Below are positions 1-11,366 of a DNA stretch of 64,000 nucleotides, one piece after another. The stretch lies in NCBI GenBank assembly GCA_050084985.1, contig JBITNC010000001.1, positions 107,198,001 to 107,262,000 on the forward strand, read 5' to 3'. The position numbers and the translations under genes are program-made. The DNA comes from Nageia nagi (taxonomy: Eukaryota > Pinophyta). The first letter of the stretch is position 1. Each line of letters starts with the position of its first letter. Below the pieces are notes generated by a model. The model made no database searches. It saw nothing but the letters and a program-made list of their open reading frames with translations, and had not been told where the DNA came from.

Positions 1-2631
1 TATCGAGTAGATCATGGAAAAGATCTAATTAAAGTCTTACATAGATTGTTAGAACATAAAGTAAGGTTAAATAAAAAAAAATGTGTTTTTGGTGTGACTT
101 CAGGAAAATTATTAGGATTTATTGTGTCTCGATGAGGAATTGAAATAGATCCTAGTAAAGTGAAGGTAGTAGTAGATATGCCACCTCCTACAAATCTAAA
201 ACAATTACAGAGTTTACAGGGTAAGTTACAAGCCATTAGAAGGTTTATAGCTCAACTTTCTGATAAATGTAAACCATTTACAAAATTATTAAAAAAGGGA
301 ATAGAATATCATTGGGGCAAAGAGCAACAAGATGCATTCTATGAAATTAAAAGATATTTATTATCTCCTCTTGTCTTAAGTCCACCAAGAAAAGATGTAC
401 CTTTTTTGTTATATATTTCAGCTACTGAAACTACCTTAGGGACAATGCTTGCTCAAAAGAATGAACATAATAAAGAGCAAGCTATATATTATTTGAGTAG
501 AACCCTAGTGAGCTACGAGATTAAGTATATATATTTGGAAAAATTATGTCTTACTGTCATTTTTGCTACTAAAAAACTTCGACATTATATGGTTAATCAT
601 ACAACACATGTCATTTCTAAAGTAGATCCATTGAAATATATGATGAATAAAACTTATCAAAATTCAAGAACTATAAAGTGGATAATGCACTTAATTGAAT
701 TTGATTTACATTTTATTGGACAAAAGTCAATAAAAGGACAAGTAATTGCTGATTATCTCGCTGAGGCCTCATTGTAAGATGATAAACCACTTGTCGTTGA
801 ATTACTCGATGATGGAGTGTTTCAATTAGATAAAATTGAAATACCTGTAGAACCAGAAAATGATTGGGACATGATAATACACTTTGATGGTTCTCGATGT
901 GAACAAGGTGGTGGAGCAGGTGTTGTATTCATAACACAGTAAGGTATCCCTATACCTTATTCATTTAAACTAAAATTCCCTTGTACTAATAATAATGCAG
1001 AATATGAAGCTTTGATATTAGCATTAAAAATTACTATTAAATTAAAACTTAAAAGAATAAAGCTCATTGGAGATTCTTTACTTATCATAAATCAAGTGAA
1101 AGGAACTTATCAATGTAAAGAGCCTTTACTTCAAAAGTATAAAGCATTAGTCGAAGAATTATTAAAATCTTTTGACCAATTTAGTATAGAAGCAGCACCA
1201 AGATCATCTAATAGATTTGCAGATGCTATGGCTTCTATTGGATCTCTTATCCCAGAGGATCCTAAAAAATCTTCAATTCAAGTTGAGATAATTCAATTAT
1301 CTCAATCATCGTTACAATGGAAAGATGAAGAAAAAAGTGTATTAAATATTGACATAAATGATAAAGATAATTGGTATAAAGAATTGATAGACTTTTTAAA
1401 ATTTGAAAATCTTCCTACAAACCTTAATAAGTCAGCACGACGAGCTTTTAAAATTAAAGCAACGAAATATTATTTGTTTGGGGACGTTTTACATCGACAA
1501 AATTTTAATGGTATTTTACTCAGATGTCTTGAATGGAATGATGTTAAAAAGGCTATATCTTCTGCCCATGATGGAACATGTGGAAGACATTTTAATGGTG
1601 TTGCAATTGTAAAATGATTAATACAAATGGGGTATTATTGGCCAACTATGGAAAAATATTGTTGTGAATATGTTAAAAAATGTTTTAAATGTCAACAATA
1701 CGCTCATTTATTTTCACAACCATCTCAAGAACTACATCCTATACAATCACTTTGGCCATTCTCTAAATGGGCATTAGATTTAATAGGACAAATTACACCT
1801 ACATCTTCTGGTGGACATAAGTTCATAATTATAGTGACTGAATATTTTACCAAATGGGTAGAGGCTATTCCCATGACTTCCACTGTTGGCTCACGAATCG
1901 CGAATTTTATAGAAAATTATATTATATGTAGATTTGGTGTGCCAAATCAATTAATTATGGATAATGGAAAATTTTTTAAAAATAAGGATGTAAAACAAAT
2001 ATGTGATAAGTATAAGATTAAACAAAGTTTTTCCACTCCTTATTATCCACAAGGTAATGGACAGGCAGAGGTTACTAATAAAACTATTCGAAATATCTTA
2101 GCAAAAATAGTAAATGATTCTCATAGAGATTGGCATATTCAAATACCAAAATCCTTATGGGCTTATCGTACCAATGTACGCACTCCTATTAGGGCAACAC
2201 CATTCTCTTTAGTGTACGGAACAGAAGCTATCCTACCTATAGAACTTGAGATACCATCCCTTAGAGTAAATCTGAGTGAGCAAAATTTTGATGAAGAAAC
2301 AAGACAGACTCGCTTAGATCAACTGTTACTTTTAGATGAAAAATGTATTAATGCTTTAGAACATATACATGTTTATCAGAAAAGGATAAAATGAGCTTTT
2401 GATAAAAGGGCTCTAATTCATGAATTTGAAATAGGTGATTTGGTTTTAAAAGAAAATCAACAAACTTCACGAATAGAACGATAGCTTAGAGATAAGTTTG
2501 CTCCGAATTGGTTAGGACCATATATCATTAAGAAAAAATTCGGTAGAGGAACTTATCATTTATCAGATTTAGAAGGAAATGAAGAACGTGAACCTATAAA
2601 TATCATGCATCTTAGACCTTTTTATACATAA
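1..2631 (+). pseudogene. pol: pol: RT (end), RNase H, archaeal-type RNase H, integrase
   Basis: One frame runs from base 1 to the stop at 2629-2631, with six internal stops (133, 775, about 940, 1615, 2392, 2482) and no frameshift seen. Bases 1-200 are the RT thumb. About 250-770 is the usual Ty3 RNase H, where the expected catalytic Asp of the first motif is absent (LLYISATET). About 860-1,240 is a second RNase H with HFDGS, AEYEAL and IGDSL supplying the D-E-D residues. Integrase follows: an HHCC finger (AHDGTCGRHF, then CFKCQ at about 1,680), catalytic D in WALDLIG, D in IMDNGKF and E in GQAEVTNK. The C-terminal GPY motif is at about 2,515 (NWLGPYII). It would encode replication and integration enzymes. 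The stops make it non-functional as it stands. Confidence 0.9.
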
Positions 2632-2709
2632 AAAAATGTGTACATTAGTTTTCTTTTAATTTTTTTATTGTTAAAATAATAAATAAATAATAGTATTAAT
2701 ATTTGTCAA

Positions 2710-3934
2710 GTGTTAATGATTAAAACAGAAAAGATGAATCTGGCAAGGGAATCTGCTGAAGGTAGCATAATGCCACCACAAGTACGATTTCCACCATCGA
2801 GATATCCAGGTGATTTCACGTTAACATATTTACGACATAGATTTGATCTTAATCTTTTAAATTATTTACAATTGACTATTGATGAACAATATAAAAGAAC
2901 ATTTCATATGTTTTGTGTTAGGAATAATGATTGGGGAGTCACTTTGTGTGGATACGAAGTAAGCATTATTTAAGATCCACCAATCTATTTCACCCATATG
3001 GAAAGAATATCACAAAGAATAATGGCTTTCTGCTTACAATGGCCTTATGGAATACCAAAGATTGTCATAAATTATCAATTAACTGAGTATTCACTCCTTT
3101 TAGCTAGGTTGAAATTCATTAAACAATTAATAAAAAGCCTAGAATGGATGGATGAAATTCTACATTATTTACCTCATAAAAGGGTGATTTATGATTTTTC
3201 AAATACTTTTGTGGCTTTTCCTCCTAGAACGTCACAACAATATTATAGGAAAATTAACAGATGTTCTCGCATGCAAATGCGACACACAATTTGGGAACGA
3301 AAGTTAGCGAAAAGGCAAGCTTTGCGTATTGCTGAACTTAAAATGATAAGTCAAATAAAGGTTAGAAATGAGATCATCGAAATACTATCAAAAGAACGTA
3401 GAGTATGGAATAATGGAAGTTATCTTCTAGGGTTCAAAAATAGGTATGACAAAGATATCTTTATGAAAGTTATTCGTAATGCTCCTACTCCTTTGTACTC
3501 ATGTTTTTTCCATGCCTACAGAAATACAATAAAAATTAGCCTTGACATTCTATGATACACGCAAATCTTATGGTTGGGATGTCAAAATAAATGGGTATCA
3601 AGTTATCGTTTGTATCAATGCCTTTGAGTTATGGTGTTTTCCCAAATCAGAATATGATTTAATGATATATTTCTATCTTTTGTGGCCTATAGAAAAGCCC
3701 AAAATAATGGTCGATTGTACTCACAACCAGACTTTAAGATATCGAGAATGACTCATTTCAATCACACAAACCGTGACATCTGAACACTTAGATTATTATG
3801 TTCTAGAAATTTATCATAATCAAGTGGTATTAGATTTTAGTTTTTGTTTAGTTCAACACATTTTTCATTTAATCCTGATGCAGTTCAAACTCGATTTGAA
3901 CGCGTCACGAATAGATTTCCTAGAAAAATCATAA
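2710..3934 (+). pseudogene. Unidentified third ORF downstream of integrase
   Basis: An ORF remnant of about 405 codons begins 79 bases after the pol stop. Frame 1 is open from 2710 with one stop at 2971-2973 and continues to about 3540. The sense then moves to frame 2 (about 3542 onward), with one stop at 3749-3751 and an end at 3932-3934. The middle is basic and probably helical (IWERKLAKRQALRIAELKM at about 3290). The last third has motifs such as YGWDVKINGYQV and LLWPIEKPKI. I see no signal peptide, clear membrane segment, zinc knuckle or known catalytic motif. Tat-lineage elements are known to carry extra ORFs, but I do not recognise this protein. The low number of breaks, like that of pol, suggests that it was coding. 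Confidence 0.55.
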
Positions 3935-4010
3935 AATCCTAAGAAATAGAAAAATCATAAAATCCTAAAAAATAGAAAAATCATAAAATCCTAAAAATTT
4001 GAAAAATATA
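3921..4010 (+). repeat. 26-bp tandem repeat, three copies plus a degenerate fourth
   Basis: Units begin at 3921, 3947 and 3973 with TAGAAAAATCATAAAATCCT, followed by a decayed copy. The array overlaps the last codons of the third ORF. A short palindrome follows at 4045-4062 (CTAGATG and CATCTAG arms). Confidence 0.85.
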
Positions 4011-4395
4011 AAACACATAAAATTTATAAAATTAAAAAATATACCTAGATGGGAACATCTAGAGGTCACTTGGCAATTGGGTGCCCTGCCCTTGTATGAT
4101 GTAAATATATGTTGCATGTCATCGTAACAGTAATTATTCAGTAAATGTGTAATGTATGAAAAGGTTATCTTAGAATAATTTCCTTGTTATCACTACATTC
4201 ACTTTATCCTTTCTTTCATAAAGAAATGACATACCCTAGATGATAGAAAAACATAAAATTTGTATGTTTGAAGAAAAATAAAAAACTCCAAACACTTAAT
4301 ACATTAAGGAATTCTAAGAGAATTTGAATGAAATTATTTTAGAAACATTAAGAGTGAAAAATTACATATCTATCCTATTATTTGTTTTATCTCGA

Positions 4396-4503
4396 ACCCA
4401 AGAATCATTTGGTAAAAAAAAAAAAAAAGAACGAAAAAAAAGAGAACGATAAAAAAAAATAAGTAAAAAAAAAATTATTACATAATATTAATGATTCTTG
4501 GGT
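4396..4503. repeat. 14-bp perfect inverted repeat around an A-rich loop
   Basis: ACCCAAGAATCATT at 4396-4409 is the exact reverse complement of 4490-4503. The 80 bases between are almost all A or G and include runs of A. It could form a hairpin in RNA or DNA. No function is known. Confidence 0.85.
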
Positions 4504-4922
4504 GATTACAATATCCTCTACTGGGGCTATGGATGCCTGACTGGTAGTAGAGCAAGGTTGTAGCGGGATCAAGGTGGTTAAGCAACTTTCTATGGACCTC
4601 TATACGTTCCATATGGATGGATTAGCTCATTAATGTTTCTGAGATAATTCCATGTCAAATGATCTAAGAAGGGAAATGAATGTCACTACACACACGGAGT
4701 TTTAAGTTTTTTATCAACATATAATAATATTGTTTGATATCATCTTAGGTTGTTAAATCTTGAAATAAAGAAAGATAAGGTAGATGTTATAATAACTTGG
4801 TTATTAATTCAAAGGTCACTTAATCTTTTTGTTATAATGAATATCCTTCATATTATATAATTTGTTGGTGTTTAGGATTATTCGTTTCATTTTGTAAAAC
4901 CCATTTTTTTACTATCATACCC

Positions 4923-5290
4923 TACCTTTGAACATTATTAAAATTTGCTTTTCTTTGGGAAAGATAAGAATGATTAGTTATTATTCTCTTGACCAAGATA
5001 AAGTTAATGTTCATATACATTCCTAAAGTCACTATTGTTTCATGTTAAACCATGTTTTAATATATACATATTACCTTTGAACATTATTAAAATTTGCTTT
5101 TCTTTGGTAAGGATGAGAATGATTATTTATTGTTCTCCTAACCAAGATGAAGTTAATGTTCATATGCATCCATACGTCATTAGTCTCTACTACCTTTGAA
5201 CATTATTAAAATTTGCTTTTCTTTGGAAAGGATAAGAATGATTAATTATTGTTCTCCTGACCAAGATAAAGTTAATGTTCATAACATCCA
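4923..5290 (+). repeat. Three direct copies of a ~95 bp unit
   Basis: Copies start at 4923, 5072 and 5191, each with TACCTTTGAACATTATTAAA and each ending near AAGTTAATGTTCAT. Spacing is 149 and 119 bases. The surrounding stretch (about 4,065-6,119) is AT-rich spacer of the Tat-like element. I see no gene in it. Confidence 0.8.
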
Positions 5291-6119
5291 TAAAGAATTA
5301 GTTTTCCATGTCAAGTGGTTTATTATAAAAAATTGCCAAGTACAGAAAATGATGCATCTGATTCCGCAAAAATTTAATAAAAATATGTCCTTAAATAATC
5401 TTAAAATCTAGAAGATTTAATATTTGAAAATAATGATTCTTAATTAATTAAGTTAATATACATATTTTAGATATTTTAAATAATATCTAAAGTCAATGTA
5501 AAAATTTAAATTCATTTTTTAAATGATGTACTAAAAGATTATTAAGTTATCATTAGAAACTAGGATATTAATGATTAGTTATCAAATTTAAATCATGTTT
5601 GCATACATCACACAAAACCATTGTCATCATTTATAAAATATGTTATTAATTATTAAATTAATTAATAGGTTAATTAGTCACAATTTATAATCAATCAATT
5701 ATTTAAACAAATTATGTTATTTCATATTATCAAGTATCCTCATATAGCTCACAATTATATCTATGAATCATACATTCTGAAAGTTACATCTATCATCAAC
5801 ATCTATTCATCATCAAGTAATTAAAAGATAATTATGTTTTCTACATAATATCACATCATACCTATTTTCATCATAAATCTATATATAAAATGTAAAACCA
5901 TACACCAAGAATCATAGAAACACTATAACATACCATCAGTCTATCTATCACACAATAAAAATAATCTAAACAGTACATCAAGAAAATATAACACCATAAT
6001 CATCATATCAACATGAGCCATAATACCAATAAATAAAAATACATCATATATATATCATCAAAATAGGAATATCAATGTCCTCCAGTAGATACAATATCAT
6101 CAAGAGGATCGCTAGGATG

Positions 6120-6395
6120 CTATGAAGAACCCTCATCCCTAGTAATGGATCTCAAGCCTATAGCATATGTATGAGGAAATACACCCCTAGCAGTAGACTG
6201 AGATCGAGAAACTGATGCTACATGACAACTATGACTCCCTGAATGAACCAAGCCACCAGAAACTGGTGAACGAGGAAACCCTAGTACTGGCCTAGGTGGT
6301 GAACTAGGACCATCTGAAAAATATCTCAGGAATCTAGGTAGCCAAAGCTCCATAGCCCTGCAATAATAATTCTGCTTTCTCAACTGATCTGCCAT
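6120..6395 (-). CDS. Small antisense ORF between pol and 3' LTR (91 aa), function unknown
   Basis: An intact 91-codon frame, ATG to stop, runs opposite to pol. The protein is Ser/Pro/Arg-rich (SSPPRPVLGFPRSPVSGG) and has no domain I recognise. Its base composition is less AT-rich than the surrounding spacer. Several Tat-lineage elements are known to carry an antisense ORF in this position, which is the main reason to list it. It may equally be a chance ORF. Confidence 0.35.
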   Translation of the reverse strand: MADQLRKQNYYCRAMELWLPRFLRYFSDGPSSPPRPVLGFPRSPVSGGLVHSGSHSCHVASVSRSQSTARGVFPHTYAIGLRSITRDEGSS

Positions 6396-7222
6396 GAAAA
6401 CTATTTTGTTTTAAAAACCCTCGCATCACGGATCATTAGCGATCATTATGTCGATCGTCAATAATTTAAATCAAATCGATAAGGATTGTTGATCGGTAAC
6501 GATTCATAAGTAATCGTTGGTGATTTATATTATTTGAAAATGTACAAAATGAAGTATATTTTCTTTAAATATCTTAAAATTTATTTGTGTATAGACAAAA
6601 AATTAAAAAGCTTCGTTCACTAAGGTGAAAGTGAACACATTATAAATCACATTATTTTTTGCCTAGAAGAATGCTCCAATGTCACATGACTGCCAAATAC
6701 ATCGGCACATGAAGGACTAGTATTGAGTAAACTTACTAGGGTAAAATGATTAAAATCACTATTAAAACAAGTCTGACACAAGAAATTAAGATATTCATAG
6801 CAAAATATACTATTATAAAGATAGTATTTTTACTATATAAATCCATGATGATCACTTTACAATTGTTAACAATAATAAAAGATTATCAACGATCCTTGAG
6901 TAAGTCAAATACAAAAACTGATCAGACTAAGTTTGAGCTCAAATGGCAAAACAATCACAGGATGTAAGAGATTATCTCGAAACCTCGTTGTCGAGACAAA
7001 GGACAATACTATTACAATTCATATATTAAAGAAAACTTATACAGTATAGGTGCACTTAGATATGCAAAATGACATAACAAAAATGTCATGCAACTGTCAC
7101 ACAAGCTCAATACGTCATCATACCGAAAATAGTCACTTCCGAAGTTATCAACTTTATCAAACAACAAAGCTTCTCATTATATATTTTTCGAAATTATCAA
7201 CCCTATCTTTGGTTGATAATTC
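6396..7222. other. Spacer before the 3' LTR, no gene seen
   Basis: Bases 6,420-6,530 carry a cluster of GATCG/CGATC-type words (GATCATTATGTCGATCG, TTGTTGATCGGTAACGATT). The remainder is AT-rich without coding signal. Confidence 0.5.
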
Positions 7223-7237
7223 AAAAAAGGGGCAAAA
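7223..7237 (+). other. Polypurine tract of the Tat-like element
   Basis: AAAAAAGGGGCAAAA lies directly before TGTAGACA, the start of the LTR. This is the expected plus-strand primer site for Ty3/gypsy reverse transcription. Confidence 0.8.
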
Positions 7238-9480
7238 TGTAGACACTCAAAATAAACCCTATCTTTAATTTAATAAATAAATAAATAAAACAAGTATTTT
7301 TTCTAATATATATCATATTAAAATAATTGTTGATTAAGATTGTGTAATATATGTGCCGTGAACAATCTTAACCAAAGTAAATCAAGAAAAGACTATGGGG
7401 ATAGTCTGATCTTCGGAGAAGGCCAGTTCCTTATCTATTGGGCATAGAAAAAGTAACAGGAAAGGAAATAAAAAGTAGAGTGTGAGGAATTTAAGCAAAA
7501 GGCTTAGGGTAACAAGAGAGAAAGCAAAGGTGAATCACTAGTTCAGCGTGGGCTTTCACAATGTGTGAAACCTTGGCCTGAATATAGTGTAGCAGCTACA
7601 GTATAAGCTCTCACTCTCTAATAGTTTCCCAGCTTTACTCTACCATGTAGCAGACACAGTTATACTAGAAACTCGTAATTATCATTTAGGAAACAAGTCA
7701 AGCTGCCACGATGTAACCAAATTAAGAATGACAATTACGAATGCTAGACAAGAAAGGTCAAGATGGTTTCATATTACTGATAAAAACTATAGGTCTTTGA
7801 GAACAAATGTAAAGAGCAATACTAGGTTTTCGACCCTTCTTTCACTTTATTTTCATTTACTTATATTGCAATAACGATAGTTACAAGAATTGCAGAATAG
7901 AAATGTTTACAAAAATGGTTTTAAGATTCTAGCCTTCTTTTAACTAATACTACCTACATACACCACTTGGTAGAATATTACAAAAATGGGGTAGATTGCA
8001 GATGATATGGCTTCTTGATAACTATGATCTAACCTCTCGCTGGCCTTGTCTCTACATTCCAGAATGCTCTACTTACCAGCTTCGACTATTTGATCATTCC
8101 TTGATGACCTCATCACTTTTGGGGACCCAGTTTCATTCAAAAAATGTGAACATTGTTCTTCCAATGATGTCATCTTCATACTTCTGGAATGCTTTACTCA
8201 CTGGTTCTGGCTATTTGATCACTCCTTGATGACCTCATCACTTCTGGGACCCGGTTTCATTCAAAAAATGTGAACATTATTCTCCTTATGATGTCATTTT
8301 CATACTTCTAGAATGCTTTACTTATCGATTTCGGCTATTTGATCACTCCTTGATGATCTCATCACTTTCGGGACCTAGTTTCATTCAAAAATGTGAACAT
8401 CATTCTCCTCATGACATCATCATCTCTACATTCTGGAATGCTCTACTCACTGGCTCCGGCTATTTGATCACTCTTTGCTGACCTCATCATCTTTAGAACC
8501 TAGGCTTTTTTACAACTAAGCTTTATCATTTCCTTCTGGAATGCTTTATCTACTGATTCTGGCCTTTTTACTCACCCCTTGCTGACCTCATCATCTCTGA
8601 AACCCAGTCTTTACCAAAATGTGACTATCTTATCCTCTATGATGTCATCATTTTATTTCAGAACATGTTACTTCTGGAACACTTAATTTACGAGCTCCAG
8701 CTTCTTCGATTATCTCCTGTTGACCTCACCTCTTTCGGAACCTGGGATTTTCCACAACTGAGCTTTATCCTTTCTTCTGTGATGTCATCATTTCATTCCG
8801 AAACTCTTTATCTACTGACTCCAGCCTATTTTGTTTGCTCCAGAAAAACTCCCGGGGATCTTAAAATGAACTCATGATTGCAAGTAAAGTACACCGGGGC
8901 TTCAATAAAGAATTTATTATGTATGAATATACAATAATTATAAATCCTTATAAAAACATTAAATAAGATTTAAAATTATATTATCGGATCAATCTTTTCG
9001 AACATATATAAAACAAGTGGTCTTACAACCCTTGTCATTAAAAAACAACCATAGAGCGACCATTCTAATGTTAATATATAATCGCTAAAAAATCGATGAC
9101 GATCCATGAACAGTTAAACAACAAACAAATCTAAGCCTAGAATAGCCTAGTACGTATAATTTGTAATCATGGATATAGATGGAAGATAACAACACTTCAA
9201 AATTTAGTTCAAGAGGTTACCTGGAATCTTGTGATGCCAAAATAAATGAATAACAAACCTTGAAGCTTATAAATTGAAGCTTTGTACGTGAACAAAGGGA
9301 CCCAATCTTACTATAGCGAAGCTCTATCGAAATCAAATCAGGAGATTATTAGCAAAAGGTTGTAAGCTTGATTAATAGAAAATCTCATATCAATTATATT
9401 TCCATATTATGTTATTCATTTGCTGATTAATATGTATGAACAGGTATGCTTTTGATGCTTCGTTCATTTTCTGTGTGCAA
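7238..9480 (+). repeat. 3' LTR of the Tat-like element (end uncertain)
   Basis: It starts with TGTAGACACTCAAAATAAAC just after the polypurine tract. A related LTR begins at 61,866 with the same TGTAGACA head. Both later share an 'AAAGGGA(C/T)CCAAT' word and a GTGTGCAAGGTCAATA word (9,47x and 62,40x), so the LTR probably runs at least to about 9,480. A 10-bp hairpin (TTAAGATTGT at 7335-7344, ACAATCTTAA at 7363-7372) lies near its head. A polyadenylation-like AATAAAG is near 8,900. Confidence 0.6.
8030..8880 (+). repeat. ~125 bp imperfect tandem array inside the 3' LTR
   Basis: About six or seven units carry the blocks 'TTCTGGAATGCTTTACT', 'GGCTATTTGATCACTCCTTG', 'TGACCTCATCA' and 'AATGTGAACAT', with a 'GATGTCAT' word in each. 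The repeated TGACCTCATCA and GATGTCATCA words resemble bZIP-type binding sites. An enhancer role in the LTR promoter is inference. Confidence 0.75.
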
Positions 9481-9907
9481 GGTCAATACAGAAAAAGAAT
9501 GATGGAAGTAAGTGTGAAAGAGAACAATAAGGAATAGACAAAAATACTTCAAAATTCTATGAAGATTACTCCAGTGCATACAGAGCGGATCATTGATGAT
9601 TCAAAGATCGGTCGATGGTGATTCACCAGATCGATAACAAAGGCAAAAGGTTTACAACGAACACAACGATGGCTTAGAGAATGCAGTCATACTTTAATTG
9701 TTATCGATCCGCACTGATTGTTACCAATCCACAACGATCGTTGTCGAGGCTGATTAAAATAGATCAATAAAAACTCTCTTTTTGTATTCAAATACTTTAG
9801 AATATAATATCATTCTTATTATTGATGTGTATTGTTGAATATGTTCATGATTAATTATGTTGAATGATTTATCTATCTAAATTGCGTTTTAGGTTCATAA
9901 TTTGATA
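9481..9907. other. LTR tail or flank, no gene seen
   Basis: A second GATCG-rich cluster lies at 9,585-9,765 (AAGATCGGTCGATGGTGATT, CACAACGATCGTTGTCGAG). The rest is AT-rich up to the left LTR of the next element. Confidence 0.4.
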
Positions 9908-10653
9908 TACATAAAAAGGAATTAATTAAATAAACCTAATAAAATATATAGCAGATGATTAAATGTAAAGTTAACAAATTCCCTGATAGCTGTATAGATG
10001 GACAAAGCAAGCAAATAAAGATCTCTAAGGCATTAACCTATCAATACTAGAAAATAAAAGATACAAACCTATGACTTACCTGTGATGATGAACGAAGGCC
10101 ATTTTTGATCGAATGGTGATGAATGATGAATAGTACCTAAAGTTGGAGCTATGAACCTCTTAGGATCCCAATGGCAACATCCAAAACCCAACAACGATGC
10201 TTTGTTATGTGCTTAGATTAACTTTGATCTTAATTCATTTTTATCATCAAACCTTTGATAGTTGAAAAAGTGCGTGCGAATAGGATAATGATCACATAGA
10301 TTCTTCAAGTATAACAATTTCCAATATTGATAGGTGACGTTAAGAAATACCAATCTTAGAGACCTTATAAGTGCTCCCTATCAAGATGTTGGGATCATTA
10401 TGGCAATTGCAAGAGTATTATCTTGTCTTACAAAGGTTATGTACATACTTCCACCTTTATAGGCAATAGGTAAGTGCCAAGAAACCTTGTTGGGCTTATT
10501 GTGAGACCGACTCACCTGTTACCTATAAAACATAAAGCTAGATTAATGTGCATTTTATAGATAATAGATATTTATTTAAGTAAATAACTAAATAGACTTT
10601 AGATACCTAAAATGGTATTTTAATTAACTCAAAATCCCTTTTTATATGTTAAC
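9908..10653 (-). repeat. 3' LTR of the - strand Tat-like element
   Basis: It is colinear with 24,991-25,734: shared blocks include AGATGATTAAA, TTAACAAATTCCCT or TTAACAGATTCCCT, CAATACTAGAAAATAAAAGA, CTCAAAATCCCTTTTTA and the final GTTAAC. On the - strand it lies downstream of the polypurine tract. Termini are approximate because the TG/CA ends are not clean. Confidence 0.85.
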
Positions 10654-10669
10654 TGATGCCCCACTTTGA
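10654..10669 (-). other. Polypurine tract of the - strand Tat-like element
   Basis: On the - strand this reads TCAAAGTGGGGCATCA and sits directly upstream of the 3' LTR, as expected for plus-strand priming. Confidence 0.6.
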
Positions 10670-11349
10670 ATATGATTTGAAAGGGATTCAAAACATAATT
10701 CAAAGTATATTCAAGAAAAATAGATTAGAGTAAAAGAGTATGCCCTAATATTGTGACCTTTGGTGATGATTTGAGATGCTTCAAGTTTATTAATGTAATG
10801 CCCCTTCTTTGACTTGGTTGTGGAATGAAGTGTGATGCCTCATAGAGCAATCCAAGGCAAAGAACAATGAAATCTGCATAGGTGCTAGACAAAGACAAGA
10901 ATATTGATGATGATTGGATGTTTAACCTAACTTGGTTTCCCCAAGCCACCATGGAATTTTTCCAATGATTACACATCAATTCTTGGTTCATTTCCCACCA
11001 AGAAGGATGATAGTAATGATAGTTGGATGTTTGGCCTGACTTGGATTCCCAAGTCACTTGATAATGTTTCTTACTTGCAAAGGGATTAGTTGATGATATT
11101 TTGATAGCAATGTGTATGATAAATTGAAATTATAACCAATTTTTGCAATGATAAGTAGGCACGATACCTGTTGGCTAATGTGATCTGAATGTAATGATGG
11201 AGCTCGTAATAGAGCGATAGTAGTAGGTTATGGCTTTTGACCTATTAGTATCCAAAAATGCAAAAACATATATTGACATGAAAAAGTGATATTAGACATG
11301 AAACATTTTTGGATGCATGATATTTACAAGATTGCATTCCTCTTTTCCT
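10670..11349 (-). other. Region between integrase end and 3' LTR
   Basis: There is no recognisable domain. A ~45 bp direct repeat (about 10,903-10,945 and 11,020-11,060, 'TTGGATGTTT..CCT.ACTTGG.TTCCC') lies inside a 110-codon - strand ORF (10,725-11,057) that I do not consider a supported gene. Confidence 0.4.
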
Positions 11350-11366
11350 TTGATTATTGATAGTTT

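Larger units (their letters stand above)
1..9480 (+). mobile_element. Tat-like Ty3/gypsy LTR retrotransposon, 5' part outside window
   Basis: Order seen: end of reverse transcriptase, RNase H, a second RNase H, integrase, an extra ORF, a long AT-rich spacer with repeats and an antisense ORF, a polypurine tract and a 3' LTR. Two RNase H domains are known from the Tat lineage (Ogre, Retand, Grande relatives), and a long region between pol and the 3' LTR also fits that lineage. The 5' LTR, gag and protease lie outside the window. The right edge is uncertain, because no second LTR is available for comparison. Confidence 0.8.

Noticed and set aside
10725-11057. 110-codon - strand ORF between integrase and 3' LTR
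   Set aside because: It contains a direct repeat, has no recognisable motif and ends in unrelated sequence. Probably a chance frame.
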